A stretch of DNA of 64,000 nt from Hellea sp. (GCA_029250925.1 JAQXEH010000012.1:1-64000); one strand, 5' to 3'; counted from the stretch's first letter, positions 16,995 to 26,511 are shown. The notes: a model not told the origin generated them from the letters alone. Numbers and translations: made by a program.

Positions 16995-19900
16995 TTAAAA
17001 GTTATAATTAGCCCCAAATCTAATTTCATATGCTGAAGCATCGAAACTAGTTGAGAATGGTTGTCCCTCTACCAATGTACGTGGGAAACCAGGCTGTTCA
17101 AGAACACCCCATTTATCATTAATTAGATTGGTCAGGTTATCAATGACCACAAACACTTGCGCTCTGTCACCATCACGCACGCCCGGTAATTCTTGGGAAA
17201 TCTTTAAGTCAACTTTTGTCCAGCTTGGGCCAGTGAATTGATTTCTCGTTGTGCCTTGCTGAAGTATGCTTGAGTTACCTAAAAATGGAGTGAAACTATA
17301 TATGCTGTTTTCTACTCCAGCTTGAGTTCTGCTGTATGGACGGCCTGAGCTAGATTGGAAGAACGCAAAGATTCTGGTATCATAATCTTTCCAGAAATCT
17401 TTTGTGTAAGATACTGAACCAGAAAAACGATGCTTAATATTGTAATTCGAAGGTGCCAATATCTCCTCTTGTGGGTCTAAGAAAGCTCTATTGTTGTAGT
17501 TTGAAAACGCAACAGAACTTGTCATTGGAGATACATCTTTTGCATCTGAATAAGCATAACCAAAGGTTGCTGCCCATCCACTATCCCAGTCCTTTGATAT
17601 ACCAAGTGAGGCTACGAAGGCCTCATTACCAACTTCACTATTAGTCAGAGTAAAGGCATCCATGTCAGGGCTATCATATGTAGGATATGTAACACCATCA
17701 ACAATGCGTGTTCCGTCCTGAATAAGATCGGCACGTTTGATTATTGCCGTATCCTTACTTTGTGAAATTAATAGATCAGCTTGGAATAACCATGGACCAC
17801 CAAATATATCTTCGCCTGTATTAAAATCTGGTGTCCATGTGGCGCCAAGGGAGTACTTCCAATCAGATGGAATTTTAAAGTTGGGGTCAAGGTAATTAAG
17901 TTCAAAATTACTTCCTACCCCTGTGGAAACTGAGTCATAGACTACATCAGGTATAGCATAACCAGCAAAGTTAGGCACTCCATCTTCACCACCGGAGTAT
18001 GTTTGAGCAAACAGGTCAATTGGGTTTGGTTGCCCACCTCGACCAGCACGGGCGAGTGCACCCACTTGGTCAATGTTATTTGCTGAATAATTGTTTGAAA
18101 GCCAAACATTTGGATTACCACCGGAATACCTACCAATTCCACCTCGAAGTTGTAAGTCGTCAGCAGCGTCCCATGTAAATGCTAGGCGAGGCTGCAAAAG
18201 GCTTTTTCCATCGAGTGTTTGAGAGTTAGAAAAACCATATTCTTGTACGAAATCTGGATTTTCTGTGGGTGCATCTGATGTTGTATACCAATCAAAACGC
18301 GCTCCAGCTATAACAGACAAACTGTCATTTAATTGTATTTCATCCTGCGCATATACCGTGTTAATTGCATAACCCCAATCAGCTGCAGCATCTACAGGGT
18401 TTTGAGATGGTGAGTTATTGTAGTATATACGATCGACAAGACCGGCCTCAAATTCATCAATACCACGGAAACGCAGTTCTGTTTCCGTATGTTGAACAAA
18501 TAAATTAAAGATGTTTAAATTGCGATGTTCCGCCCCAAATAGTAATGAATGGTTTCCTGCATCATAATTCGCCCTGAAAGATAAATCTAGCTGATCATAG
18601 GCAAGTTTATTGGATTGACGGCTATCATCTCCGCCTAGGTAGACTGTTACACCACGGTCAGTCCTTATCTGGATTTCCCCAAAGTCATTACCTCCAATTG
18701 AACGCACATCATTTTCAAGATCTAGGTAACCTACTCTGACCTCTGTTGAGAAATTATCAGTCCAATCTGAATATATGGCTCCAGATATAGATTCTAATTT
18801 AGAGCCCCTGTTGTAAAGGTGATTTGAGAATTCATATTCATCACTATCCCCGTCGGAGCGTACAGTATTGAAGCCATCGTTGTAATTATAGGTGAACGCA
18901 GCTCTGTGCTGATCGTTAATATTCCAGTCGAGCTTAACCAATATTTTTTCATCGGCATTTGCAAAACTTGAAGGAGTTGTACCTGGGTCATATTGATATA
19001 CTCGGTTAGATATCTCTGAGATCCGATCGAGTTCTGTTTGACTAACTTGGAAATTACCCGTTCCTATTGTTTGGTCTAAGTTAAATGTATTTGCACCTTC
19101 TAGTTTTTCGTAAGCGACACTGAAGAAAAGCTTGTCTTTGATAATTGGGCCATTAACATTTATTCCGTAACGAATTTCATCATAGTCATTGTAATTAGCG
19201 TCTCTTCCATCAACTTTCTTACCGCGTAACCCATTGTCAGTGTAATCCATAAATGCACCACCGTGGATTTCGTTCGTACCAGATTTAGTGACTGAGTTAA
19301 TGTTACATGCAGTAAATCCGCCATATTTTACATCAAACGGTGCTATTTCAACTGAAACCTGTTCAATGGCGTCAAAAGGAAATGGTTGGCGCTCGGTGGG
19401 GTAGCCATTTGAATTTAAACCGAAAGCATCATTCATGGAAATGCCGTCAAGAGTAATAGAGTTAAATCTCGAGCTTTGCCCCACGCATTGTACTGAGTTT
19501 ATATCTCCCCTGGATTCATCTACATAAACGCGAGGGTCTAATCTTATAATATCAGCTATATTTCTGTTTATTGCGGGTGCATTTTCAAGTGTAACCTGAC
19601 TAAAAGTTGCACTCGGACCAACAGCAACATCTGCTAAAACTTGCTTTTGCGCTACAACAATAATTTCATCTACGGAGCTTGCATCAAGAGAAAAGTTCAT
19701 CGCGGTTGAACCACCAAGCGATAGATTGACGTTTTCAACGCGCTCACCTTGGTAGCCATTTGCTGATACTGTTACATCATACTGACCCGAAACTGGTAAG
19801 TTACGGACTGCAAAACTTCCAGAGCTATCGGTTTGTGAGCTTCTCGTTAAACTCGTTGCTGTATTTGTGATAGTCACCTGTGCGCCAGATAAAGGGGCAT

Positions 19901-20039
19901 TGCTTGAGGTTGTAACATAGCCTTGTACCTCAGAGGTTGTGACTTGTGCTTGTGCTATTGAGCCTAGGCTCATAGCAAGAGCTATGGAGGACGTGCTCAT
20001 GATGGCTTTAAAGCCAAGTGAAGTAATGTGTGAGTTCAT
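16995..20039 (-). CDS. TonB-dependent receptor, Oar-like with carboxypeptidase-regulatory domain
   Basis: This 1014-residue outer-membrane receptor imports a ligand using TonB energy. In order it has a Sec signal peptide (residues about 1-32, ending AQAQ), a carboxypeptidase-regulatory-like beta-sandwich (about 37-115), a TonB-box-like segment VDEIIVVAQK (about 118-127), a plug domain with ITLDGISMND and VEIAPFDVKYGGFTACNINSVTKSGTNEIHG, and a large barrel ending in aromatic Phe (FGANYNF), the usual BAM signal. Its 3' end has a strong terminator. It is divergent from uridine kinase and a nucleoside transporter with about 260 bp between, so nucleosides or nucleotides are a plausible ligand by context only. 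Confidence 0.93.
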   Translation of the reverse strand: MNSHITSLGFKAIMSTSSIALAMSLGSIAQAQVTTSEVQGYVTTSSNAPLSGAQVTITNTATSLTRSSQTDSSGSFAVRNLPVSGQYDVTVSANGYQGERVENVNLSLGGSTAMNFSLDASSVDEIIVVAQKQVLADVAVGPSATFSQVTLENAPAINRNIADIIRLDPRVYVDESRGDINSVQCVGQSSRFNSITLDGISMNDAFGLNSNGYPTERQPFPFDAIEQVSVEIAPFDVKYGGFTACNINSVTKSGTNEIHGGAFMDYTDNGLRGKKVDGRDANYNDYDEIRYGINVNGPIIKDKLFFSVAYEKLEGANTFNLDQTIGTGNFQVSQTELDRISEISNRVYQYDPGTTPSSFANADEKILVKLDWNINDQHRAAFTYNYNDGFNTVRSDGDSDEYEFSNHLYNRGSKLESISGAIYSDWTDNFSTEVRVGYLDLENDVRSIGGNDFGEIQIRTDRGVTVYLGGDDSRQSNKLAYDQLDLSFRANYDAGNHSLLFGAEHRNLNIFNLFVQHTETELRFRGIDEFEAGLVDRIYYNNSPSQNPVDAAADWGYAINTVYAQDEIQLNDSLSVIAGARFDWYTTSDAPTENPDFVQEYGFSNSQTLDGKSLLQPRLAFTWDAADDLQLRGGIGRYSGGNPNVWLSNNYSANNIDQVGALARAGRGGQPNPIDLFAQTYSGGEDGVPNFAGYAIPDVVYDSVSTGVGSNFELNYLDPNFKIPSDWKYSLGATWTPDFNTGEDIFGGPWLFQADLLISQSKDTAIIKRADLIQDGTRIVDGVTYPTYDSPDMDAFTLTNSEVGNEAFVASLGISKDWDSGWAATFGYAYSDAKDVSPMTSSVAFSNYNNRAFLDPQEEILAPSNYNIKHRFSGSVSYTKDFWKDYDTRIFAFFQSSSGRPYSRTQAGVENSIYSFTPFLGNSSILQQGTTRNQFTGPSWTKVDLKISQELPGVRDGDRAQVFVVIDNLTNLINDKWGVLEQPGFPRTLVEGQPFSTSFDASAYEIRFGANYNF

Positions 20040-20177
20040 AAAGTTCTCTATGGGTTGTGAGATTTATCTCGGGTGAATCATTAATTATTTTTAATCTTAG
20101 ACCCTGATAACCAATTTTTATGCCTCTTGCCACTAGTGACTAAAAGAAAACTGTGAATTGTAATTATTTTTTTTATT

Positions 20178-20195
20178 TGTTGTAACCTTACAACA
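20178..20195. promoter_or_regulatory. 18-bp dyad between the receptor and udk, operator candidate
   Basis: TGTTGTAA and TTACAACA are perfect inverted arms around a CC centre. The site lies about 140 bp upstream of the TonB receptor and about 107 bp upstream of udk, in their shared divergent gap. This is a typical repressor-operator geometry. A second dyad begins two bases later. Confidence 0.45.
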
Positions 20196-20196
20196 C

Positions 20197-20214
20197 CCTC
20201 TGCCATTTCAGAGG
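20197..20214. repeat. Hairpin in the receptor/udk gap
   Basis: CCTCTG and CAGAGG form a 6-bp inverted repeat with a six-base loop, immediately next to the 18-bp operator-like dyad. No T run follows on either strand, so a terminator is unlikely. Confidence 0.35.
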
Positions 20215-20277
20215 ATAGTAAAAAACTATTACCATTAATATAACTAGCATCGACAAGTATGGTTTGTTAGTTAAGGC

Positions 20278-20283
20278 TATAAT
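20278..20283 (+). promoter_or_regulatory. Possible -10 element of udk
   Basis: A perfect TATAAT lies 18 bases before the udk ATG, which would give a very short leader. No convincing -35 hexamer is found 16-18 bases upstream, so the call is tentative. Confidence 0.3.
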
Positions 20284-20301
20284 TTAAAAAAAGTATTGTT
20301 C

Positions 20302-20934
20302 ATGACTCTAATCATAGCCATTTCAGGCGGTAGCTGCTCCGGAAAAACCACTTTAGCAAAGTTCTTGCAAAAACGTTTGGGAAGAAATCGTTCAATGATT
20401 ATCAGCCAAGACGATTATTATCTAGACATTCGCGAGAGGGTGAAAGGTAATAAAATTCCAAACTTTGATATTCCTGAGGCTCTTGATTTTAACTTACTAT
20501 TAGAAAACCTTAAATGCCTGAAGGATAAAAAGTCAGTTATTTTACCGAGATATGATTTTTCAATGCATCAAAGAATTGCAAATAAAATTCCTACAGATCC
20601 AAAAGATTTCATAATCGTGGAAGGATTATTATTGTTAGATAACAAAGAAGTTAGAAATTTTGTTGATTTGTCTGTGTATATATCTTGCCCTCGAGATATC
20701 CGGTTTGAGCGGAGACTTGATAGAGATGTTACAGAGAGAAAAAGAACAAAAGAATTTGTTATTAAACAATTTTCAAATGATGTTGAGCCAGCACATGTTA
20801 AGTATATTCTACCCTCTTCTGCGCATGCAGATTTAATAATAGATCAAAATGATTTTATAAACTCTGTTGATCAGGTGCTTGATACTATTATTGACTGTCT
20901 ATTAACGATTGATTCTAAAAAATTAGTTTGTTAA
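20302..20934 (+). CDS. udk: Uridine kinase family nucleoside kinase
   Basis: This P-loop kinase of about 210 residues phosphorylates uridine/cytidine or a related nucleoside with ATP or GTP. It has the Walker A sequence [13 protein letters not shown] at about residues 8-20, the substrate-site aspartates in SQDDYYLD, the DIPEALDF block, IIVEGLLLL (a version of the family IxEGI motif) and the arginine-rich lid [15 protein letters not shown]. The start is placed at ATG 20302; a TTG two codons earlier is possible. It leads directly into the nucleoside transporter 22 bp downstream. Related families (phosphoribulokinase, pantothenate kinase) share the fold but fit the context less well. Confidence 0.87.
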   Translation: MTLIIAISGGSCSGKTTLAKFLQKRLGRNRSMIISQDDYYLDIRERVKGNKIPNFDIPEALDFNLLLENLKCLKDKKSVILPRYDFSMHQRIANKIPTDPKDFIIVEGLLLLDNKEVRNFVDLSVYISCPRDIRFERRLDRDVTERKRTKEFVIKQFSNDVEPAHVKYILPSSAHADLIIDQNDFINSVDQVLDTIIDCLLTIDSKKLVC

Positions 20935-20956
20935 ACACTGTTTTTTAGGGGCTTTC

Positions 20957-22189
20957 ATGGATCATCCAGCTTTTGGCTTAATCGGCGTTTTTCTAATTCT
21001 TCTGATGGCATGGCTCTTTTCAGAAAATAAGAAGGCTATAAGCCCTAGGACAGTCTTAGTTTGTTTTGCGCTGCAAGTTTTTATAGCTGTTTTAGTATTA
21101 TATGTACCTTTTGGTCAAAACTTACTAACAGGGATGTCAGATTTAGTAATCACTTTGCTCTCCTATGCTGATGTTGGAATAGATTTTGTTTTTGGCGGTT
21201 TAGCTTCGGAGAATATCGGCTTCAGCTTCTTGATTAGAGTACTGCCAGTTGTTATTTTCTTTGCTGCCCTCATGGAGGTTATGTATCATTTAAAAGTTAT
21301 GCAGTTCGTTGTTCGCCATGCAGGAAAAGCAATATGTAGGCTGACAAATTCAAGACCTGTTGAATCTTTGAATGTGGTAGCCAATATCTTTGTTGGGCAG
21401 ACTGAAGCTCCATTAAGTCTTAAGCCATATTTGCCGAGTATTTCTCGGGCTGAACTCTTCACTATAATGGTATCCGGTATGGCTTCAATCGCAGGAACTG
21501 TTTTAGCTGGGTATATTCAGCTGGGCATCAAACCTGAATATCTTATTGCAGCTTGCTTCATGTCTGCTCCCGCAGGATTATTGATGGCAAAGATAATTAT
21601 GCCATCAAATGTTGAGGACTTCAATAAACCAGTAGATGAAGTTTTTGATCTAGCTGACGACCGTGAACATGCTAATGTAATTTTAGCTGCCGCTGTGGGT
21701 GCTCAGAATGGAATGAAACTTGCTGTAAATATAGGAGCAATGCTGTTGGCTTTTGTTTCTTTAATTGCATTATTCAATGGACTTCTTGGCTGGGCGGGGG
21801 GCGTTTTTGGAGCTGATAGCCTATCCATGCAAACAATTCTTGGTTTTATATTTGCCCCTGTAATGCTGGTATTAAATGTTCCTTGGTCGGAGGCACAACA
21901 AGCTGGAGCTATTTTTGGCGAAAAAATTGTGCTCAACGAATTTATTGCATATATAAGCCTTGTAGATGTTCAAGAGCAGTTGTCCGAGAGAACAGTTGTT
22001 ATATTAACTTTCGCCCTTTGCGGCTTCGCTAATTTTAGCTCAATCGCTATACTTCTCGGGGGTCTTGGTGCCCTAATTCCTGACCGTATGTCAGAAATGG
22101 CAAAAATGGGAATTAAAGCTGTGTTTGCCGCTTCCCTTGCTAATTTAATGAACGCTGCATTAGCAGGCATATTAATTAGCGGTTTTTAA
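20957..22189 (+). CDS. nupC: Concentrative nucleoside transporter NupC
   Basis: This is an inner-membrane nucleoside symporter of the CNT family, with 410 residues and about ten hydrophobic segments. The family core [21 protein letters not shown] at about residues 138-158 contains the glutamine-glutamate pair used in nucleoside binding. The [17 protein letters not shown] block and the later [16 protein letters not shown] block are also typical. It lies 22 bp after udk, suggesting uptake coupled to phosphorylation. Its 3' end overlaps the end of the convergent 2OG oxygenase gene by 14 bp. Confidence 0.94.
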   Translation: MDHPAFGLIGVFLILLMAWLFSENKKAISPRTVLVCFALQVFIAVLVLYVPFGQNLLTGMSDLVITLLSYADVGIDFVFGGLASENIGFSFLIRVLPVVIFFAALMEVMYHLKVMQFVVRHAGKAICRLTNSRPVESLNVVANIFVGQTEAPLSLKPYLPSISRAELFTIMVSGMASIAGTVLAGYIQLGIKPEYLIAACFMSAPAGLLMAKIIMPSNVEDFNKPVDEVFDLADDREHANVILAAAVGAQNGMKLAVNIGAMLLAFVSLIALFNGLLGWAGGVFGADSLSMQTILGFIFAPVMLVLNVPWSEAQQAGAIFGEKIVLNEFIAYISLVDVQEQLSERTVVILTFALCGFANFSSIAILLGGLGALIPDRMSEMAKMGIKAVFAASLANLMNAALAGILISGF

Positions 22190-23114
22190 GTCCAATTTCG
22201 ACTAAACGTTGGGATAAAAATTCCTGAGCGGTGATTGCTGGTTCGGCTATAACGCCTTCACTCAAGCAACTATCCAATGGTTCAATAATTGCATCATTGT
22301 TAAGGTGTAAAAAGAAAGGTTTTGAATACCTAGAGAACATTGCTCTATTTGGTTTCGGATTTATAACTCGATGTGTTGTTGAGGGTAAAACACCAGATGT
22401 TATTCTTTGAAGCATATCGCCAACATTTACAACCACTGCGCCTTGTTTTGCATTAATATCTATCCAGTTTCCAGATCTATGTTTGACTTGAAGTCCTGAC
22501 TCTGATGCTCCGAGTAGCAATGTAATTAGATTGATGTCTTCGTGAGCACCAGCTCGTACTGACCCATCCAAAGGAGGTACTTTTTGGGGTGGATAATGTA
22601 AAAGTCTTAAAATAGAGTTTCCATAGTTTATCTTATCTTGAAACCAGCCTTCATTTAAGTTTAAATAAATTGCTATTGCTTTCAGTAGCTCTTTTCCAAG
22701 TTCATCAAATTCTACATATAATTTAGATATATTTTGGTCGAAATTCAATATTTCATCAACGCTAGGAGTTTGTTTCATAGTTGCATTATACTTTGACGAT
22801 GGAAGGAGCTTTCTTCCCGTGTGCCAGAATTCTTTTAAATCGGCTTCTTTTTTATTCTTTGCGTTTTCTGTACCAATTGGTGAGTAACCGCGCTGAAAGC
22901 CGTCTTCTGGGTCGGAATATTTTTGTTTAACGTTTAGCGGCAATGAAAAAAAAGCCTCAGATGATATATCAGCATTATGAATTATTTTTTCTGATATTCT
23001 ATGATTTTCAATTATTGCAAATCCAGTTTCTTTGAATGATTTTCCGAGTAACTCAGAGAAAGAAAACTTGTCTAAGCTCCAAAGCTGATAATCAATTGGA
23101 TCAAGTTTGATCAT
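22176..23114 (-). CDS. 2-oxoglutarate/Fe(II) oxygenase, isopenicillin N synthase-like
   Basis: This is a 312-residue cytosolic oxygenase of the DIOX_N/2OG-FeII_Oxy type. The N-terminal part has [11 protein letters not shown], the C-terminal jelly-roll carries the iron ligands H-x-D in [12 protein letters not shown] and a distal His in TTHRVINP, and the 2-oxoglutarate site R-x-S is in MFSRYSKPF. All three metal ligands are present, so it should be active. Homologues hydroxylate very diverse small molecules. Its position inside a nucleoside salvage cluster hints at a pyrimidine or purine base or nucleoside (thymine-7-hydroxylase-like), but this is only inference. Confidence 0.88.
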   Translation of the reverse strand: MIKLDPIDYQLWSLDKFSFSELLGKSFKETGFAIIENHRISEKIIHNADISSEAFFSLPLNVKQKYSDPEDGFQRGYSPIGTENAKNKKEADLKEFWHTGRKLLPSSKYNATMKQTPSVDEILNFDQNISKLYVEFDELGKELLKAIAIYLNLNEGWFQDKINYGNSILRLLHYPPQKVPPLDGSVRAGAHEDINLITLLLGASESGLQVKHRSGNWIDINAKQGAVVVNVGDMLQRITSGVLPSTTHRVINPKPNRAMFSRYSKPFFLHLNNDAIIEPLDSCLSEGVIAEPAITAQEFLSQRLVEIGLKNR

Positions 23115-23212
23115 ATAATTCTTCCAGTTAATATTTTTATAGTTTATTATGTGTGTTGTAATTTATATAACAAGCCAATCAAAATCAATTTAGAAGTTTT
23201 TCTGAGGATAAT

Positions 23213-24070
23213 ATGGTAAGTCTAAAAGTTTGCTCTCTAGGGTCTATAAATTTGGATTTCACTATTCAGACGCATTCTCTACCAACAGCAGGTAAGACTG
23301 TGGGAGGCGGACACTTTAATACATTTCCCGGTGGCAAAGGTGCCAACGTTGCATTAGCAGCCAAAAAAATGGGCGTAGACACGACCCTTTTGGGTGCTGT
23401 TGGTAATGATGATTTTGCTGATGAGGCTCTTGTTTTATTGAAAAAGTCAGGAGTGGACCTTAGTAATTTAGTAATTTTTGATGATATCTCTACCGGCATT
23501 GCTTTTATTAATGTCGATGCAGATGGGGAGAATCAAATTGCTGTTGCTTCAGGTGCAAATGCTAATTTTTCTCCTGAGCACATCGGAGCTATAGATAGTG
23601 ATGGTATTATAACTCAATTCGAGATTCCGTTAGAAACCATATTTAAAGCTATTAAAGACTATAAAGGATTTGTAGCAATTAACCCATCTCCAGTTTTAGA
23701 TGGGTTGGATAAGTTGTTACCTTATGCGTCAGTTGTAATTGTTAATGAAGGAGAGTATCAGGCCTACAGCGAAACTTTAAGTTCATATACTGGATTATTA
23801 GCCGTCACTAAAGGCGCTGAGGGAGCGGTATTATTTGAAAATAAAATTACTGTTGCATCAATTAAGCCTCCCCATATGACACCAATAGATACGACTGGGG
23901 CAGGGGATTGCTTTGCAGCGGCGCTTTCTATATCATTGATGGAGGGAAAGTCTTATGGAGAAGCACTAGCATTTGCATGTGCTGCCGGAGCATTAGTTAC
24001 TCAAAAAGTTGGTACTCAACCTGCTATGCCAAGTCGGTTTGAAATAGAAAAATTATCCAGTATCTTTTAA
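23213..24070 (+). CDS. rbsK: Ribokinase (PfkB family)
   Basis: This sugar kinase of 285 residues phosphorylates ribose released from nucleosides to ribose 5-phosphate. It shows the N-terminal GSINLDFTIQT, the PfkB signature GGKGANVALAAKKMG at about residues 40-55, the linker AINPSPV, and the C-terminal DTTGAGDCFAAAL motif (residues about 223-235) with the catalytic aspartate and anion hole. A good AGGATA-ATG start region is present. It is convergent with the phosphoribosyltransferase gene and overlaps it by 18 bp. Given the nucleoside hydrolase nearby, ribose is the most likely substrate. Confidence 0.9.
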   Translation: MVSLKVCSLGSINLDFTIQTHSLPTAGKTVGGGHFNTFPGGKGANVALAAKKMGVDTTLLGAVGNDDFADEALVLLKKSGVDLSNLVIFDDISTGIAFINVDADGENQIAVASGANANFSPEHIGAIDSDGIITQFEIPLETIFKAIKDYKGFVAINPSPVLDGLDKLLPYASVVIVNEGEYQAYSETLSSYTGLLAVTKGAEGAVLFENKITVASIKPPHMTPIDTTGAGDCFAAALSISLMEGKSYGEALAFACAAGALVTQKVGTQPAMPSRFEIEKLSSIF

Positions 24071-24619
24071 TATTTTGAAGATACGTTCAGGCACTGGTTT
24101 TTTTTCTATTATTTCTTTAAGAGTGCAACCTACCATTTCATGAGGGAAGACAGCCCAAGCATCAGTTTTATGAATAAAGTAATTGGGCTCTCTCTCAGTT
24201 TTATTTTTTTCTGGTTTGTAAAAAACTGTGGCCACTTTAATTTCACAGGGCGTGCTTAATTTGCTGTCCTCTTGGATTGCTTCTATTGTTGCTTTAACCG
24301 ATCGGCCAGTATCAAAGATGTCGTCAACTAATAAAACTTTACTATCGGATGAAATGGTATCAATAACTTGGCTAATCCCGAAAATCTTTACCTCATTTGA
24401 TTGATTATTAATCCCTTTATATGAAGAGGTTCTTATGGCAAAGTGTTCTGCGTGAACGCCGAGTAAATCTAATATCTCATGAACGGCGATCCCGACCGGT
24501 GCCCCACCTCTCCAAATTCCAATAACATGTGTCGGATTAAAACCACTTTCAAATATCTTGAGGCCTAATTCAAATGAACTTTTAAGAAGTTCTTCAGCTG
24601 TAATAAATAATTTTTCCAT
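24053..24619 (-). CDS. Purine-type phosphoribosyltransferase
   Basis: This type I phosphoribosyltransferase of 188 residues joins a free base to PRPP. The PRPP-binding loop is VLLVDDIFDTGRSV at about residues 96-109. An N-terminal GIWRGGAPVGIAVHE block and the SYKG segment resemble hypoxanthine/xanthine phosphoribosyltransferases. It would recycle bases freed by the nucleoside hydrolase. It overlaps the 3' end of ribokinase by 18 bp and is divergent from the hydrolase gene with about 70 bp between. The exact base (guanine, hypoxanthine or xanthine) cannot be read from the sequence. Confidence 0.85.
   Translation of the reverse strand: MEKLFITAEELLKSSFELGLKIFESGFNPTHVIGIWRGGAPVGIAVHEILDLLGVHAEHFAIRTSSYKGINNQSNEVKIFGISQVIDTISSDSKVLLVDDIFDTGRSVKATIEAIQEDSKLSTPCEIKVATVFYKPEKNKTEREPNYFIHKTDAWAVFPHEMVGCTLKEIIEKKPVPERIFKILKDTG
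24060..24084. repeat. Dyad at the rbsK/phosphoribosyltransferase overlap
   Basis: GTATCTT and AAGATAC are perfect 7-bp arms with an 11-base loop. They span the ribokinase stop codon and the last codons of the opposite gene. A weak shared terminator is possible. Confidence 0.35.
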
Positions 24620-24690
24620 CAGTTCAATTTAATATAAAGCATTTATACAATCAACTGTTCTCATCTCATAAAATTAAGTTATAGTAATTT

Positions 24691-25629
24691 ATGAAGCGAA
24701 AACTTATAATTGATTGCGACCCAGGGCAGGATGACTGCATAAATCTTTTTCTGGCCTTACCTCACACAGACCAGTATGATATATTAGGAATAACTGTTGT
24801 TGCTGGGAATGTAAGTTTAGAAAAAGTTTCAAGAAATGCTCGCATGATCTGTGAGATGTCTAACCGTTTTGACATACCGGTCTATGAAGGCTGTGCTTCC
24901 CCTTTTGAGGTTCCTTTGGTAACTGCTGAAGAAGTTCATAGTGATGAGGGGTTGGAAGGGATAGAGATTTTTGAACCAGAAATCAAAGCTCAAGATAAAC
25001 ATGCAGTGGACTTTATAATTGATACTTTAATGGCATCGGGAAGCGGGGAAATAACTTTGATTCCTACAGGTCCTCTCACAAACATCGCATCAGCTATTGA
25101 GAAGGAGCCATTAATTATAGATAAAATTTCTGAAATTGTTATGATGGGTGGAGCTATGAGAGAAGGGGGTAATGTTACCCCTTCTGCGGAGTTTAATATT
25201 TTTGTAGACCCCAAGGCTGCACAAACAGTGTTTTCTAGTAAATGCAAAATAACTGTTTTTGGGCTTGATGTAACACACCAAGTTTTATCCTCAGTTGAAG
25301 TTCTTGAGAGAATTGGAGCAATCGAAAATAAAGTTGCCCAGTCGGCTTATAATTTATTAACTTGTTATGGTCGATATGATGCAGAAAAATATGGCAATGA
25401 TGGCGCACCATTACATGACCCTTGTACAATGGCTTATATACTTAAACCTGATTTATTTGAGTTTAAACAATGCAATGTGAGAGTAGAAGTTCAATCTGAA
25501 CTTACAAGGGGCCATACCTCTGTAGATTTTTGGAATTCTACTAGTTTACCACGAAATAGTTTGTGGGCATATAAGGTTGATGCTGATGGCTTTTTTGATT
25601 TATTGGTTCACCAGCTTCAAAAGTACTAA
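24691..25629 (+). CDS. Inosine/uridine-preferring nucleoside hydrolase
   Basis: This enzyme of 312 residues cleaves the N-glycosidic bond of nucleosides to free base and ribose. The calcium-binding N terminus reads IIDCDPGQDD, where most relatives have DPGxDD. The TGPLTNIASAIE and MMGGAMREGGNVTPSAEFN blocks and the later HDPCTMAYIL aspartate complete the active site. It works naturally with NupC upstream and with ribokinase and phosphoribosyltransferase next door. It is followed by a terminator that overlaps the end of the convergent tdk gene. Confidence 0.93.
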   Translation: MKRKLIIDCDPGQDDCINLFLALPHTDQYDILGITVVAGNVSLEKVSRNARMICEMSNRFDIPVYEGCASPFEVPLVTAEEVHSDEGLEGIEIFEPEIKAQDKHAVDFIIDTLMASGSGEITLIPTGPLTNIASAIEKEPLIIDKISEIVMMGGAMREGGNVTPSAEFNIFVDPKAAQTVFSSKCKITVFGLDVTHQVLSSVEVLERIGAIENKVAQSAYNLLTCYGRYDAEKYGNDGAPLHDPCTMAYILKPDLFEFKQCNVRVEVQSELTRGHTSVDFWNSTSLPRNSLWAYKVDADGFFDLLVHQLQKY

Positions 25630-25654
25630 AGACTTTATTTAGAAGTCTTTTTTT
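25628..25654 (+). terminator. Terminator of the nucleoside hydrolase gene, inside the tdk 3' end
   Basis: AAAGACTT and AAGTCTTT form an 8-bp stem with a seven-base loop, followed by four further T residues and a C. The stem includes the stop codon and final codons of the opposite-strand tdk, so one sequence serves both. Confidence 0.75.
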
Positions 25655-26219
25655 CTAGCCAATGCCTTCTGCATAAGCTTATGTACTTTTCATTTCCCCC
25701 AACTTCAACTTGTTGTCCATCTGTAATGGCATTGCCCTTAGTGTCAAAGCGCATAGTCATAGTTGCTTTTCTTCCGCACCAACAGAGTGTTCTAATTTCT
25801 CTTACATCATCTGCAATTGCGAGCATTGTAGCGCTGCCAGGGAAAAGATTTCCTTTGAAATCTGTTCTTAGACCATAGCACATAACCGGTATGCCAAAAT
25901 CATCTGATATACTTGCAAGCTGCCAGACCTGATCTGAGGTTAGAAATTGAGATTCGTCAAGAAGAATGCAGTCAACTTTTGTATTATTATAATACTTTTT
26001 AATAAATTCTTCTAAATTTGTGTTCGTGCTAAAAACTTCTGCTTGAGCCTTTATACCAATTCTTGAAACTATATGATTTGAAAGTGGATCACGTGTATCA
26101 ACTTCAGGTTTTAGCAATAGTGTTTTCATGCCTCTTTCATGATAGTTGTATGCCGACTGAAGCAAAATAGCAGATTTTCCAGCATTCATAGCCGAATAAC
26201 TAAAATACAATTTTGCCAT
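25635..26219 (-). CDS. tdk: Thymidine kinase
   Basis: Tdk phosphorylates thymidine (and deoxyuridine) for dTTP salvage. The 194-residue protein has the P-loop YSAMNAGKSAIL (residues about 7-18), the DESQFL motif with the catalytic glutamate near residue 88, the lasso loop, and a zinc site formed by CWC near residue 145 and CRRH near 183. This is the tetrameric type II enzyme. It closes the salvage cluster and is convergent with the nucleoside hydrolase, only five bases from its stop. Confidence 0.95.
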   Translation of the reverse strand: MAKLYFSYSAMNAGKSAILLQSAYNYHERGMKTLLLKPEVDTRDPLSNHIVSRIGIKAQAEVFSTNTNLEEFIKKYYNNTKVDCILLDESQFLTSDQVWQLASISDDFGIPVMCYGLRTDFKGNLFPGSATMLAIADDVREIRTLCWCGRKATMTMRFDTKGNAITDGQQVEVGGNEKYISLCRRHWLEKKTSK

Positions 26220-26295
26220 TATTAAATCTTTCTTGAACGAATCTACGTTACATTCATTACACGATTTATTTATTTGCCCAAGATACTAGATGAAT

Positions 26296-26511
26296 TTAAA
26301 AACTTCGACTTCTGGCTTGAACTCTGAAAGCTTTTGGAACAGGAGGTATTAAAGTATGAAATGCTTCTTGCGCAAGAAAAAACCCACGTTCATCAGCGTA
26401 GGGGCTATCAGGATGAAAAAATTTAGCTTTTTTACGCCAAGCAGACCTGATTTCGGCCTCTCTAGCTGACATATTAAGACCTAAAGTAAGTAAGGCTTGT
26501 TGACGTGTCAT
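26296..26511 (-). CDS. Small J-domain protein
   Basis: A short protein (71 residues from the chosen ATG) is essentially one J domain: helix II EAEIRSAWRKKAKF, the invariant HPD in FFHPDSPY, then helix III EAFHTL and a basic tail. J domains stimulate DnaK ATPase. The start at 26511 has AGG about ten bases upstream; an in-frame ATG at 26589 would add 26 residues with no domain value and runs close to the pdxH promoter. No other chaperone part is present, so it may be a specialised or regulatory co-chaperone. Confidence 0.65.
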   Translation of the reverse strand: MTRQQALLTLGLNMSAREAEIRSAWRKKAKFFHPDSPYADERGFFLAQEAFHTLIPPVPKAFRVQARSRSF

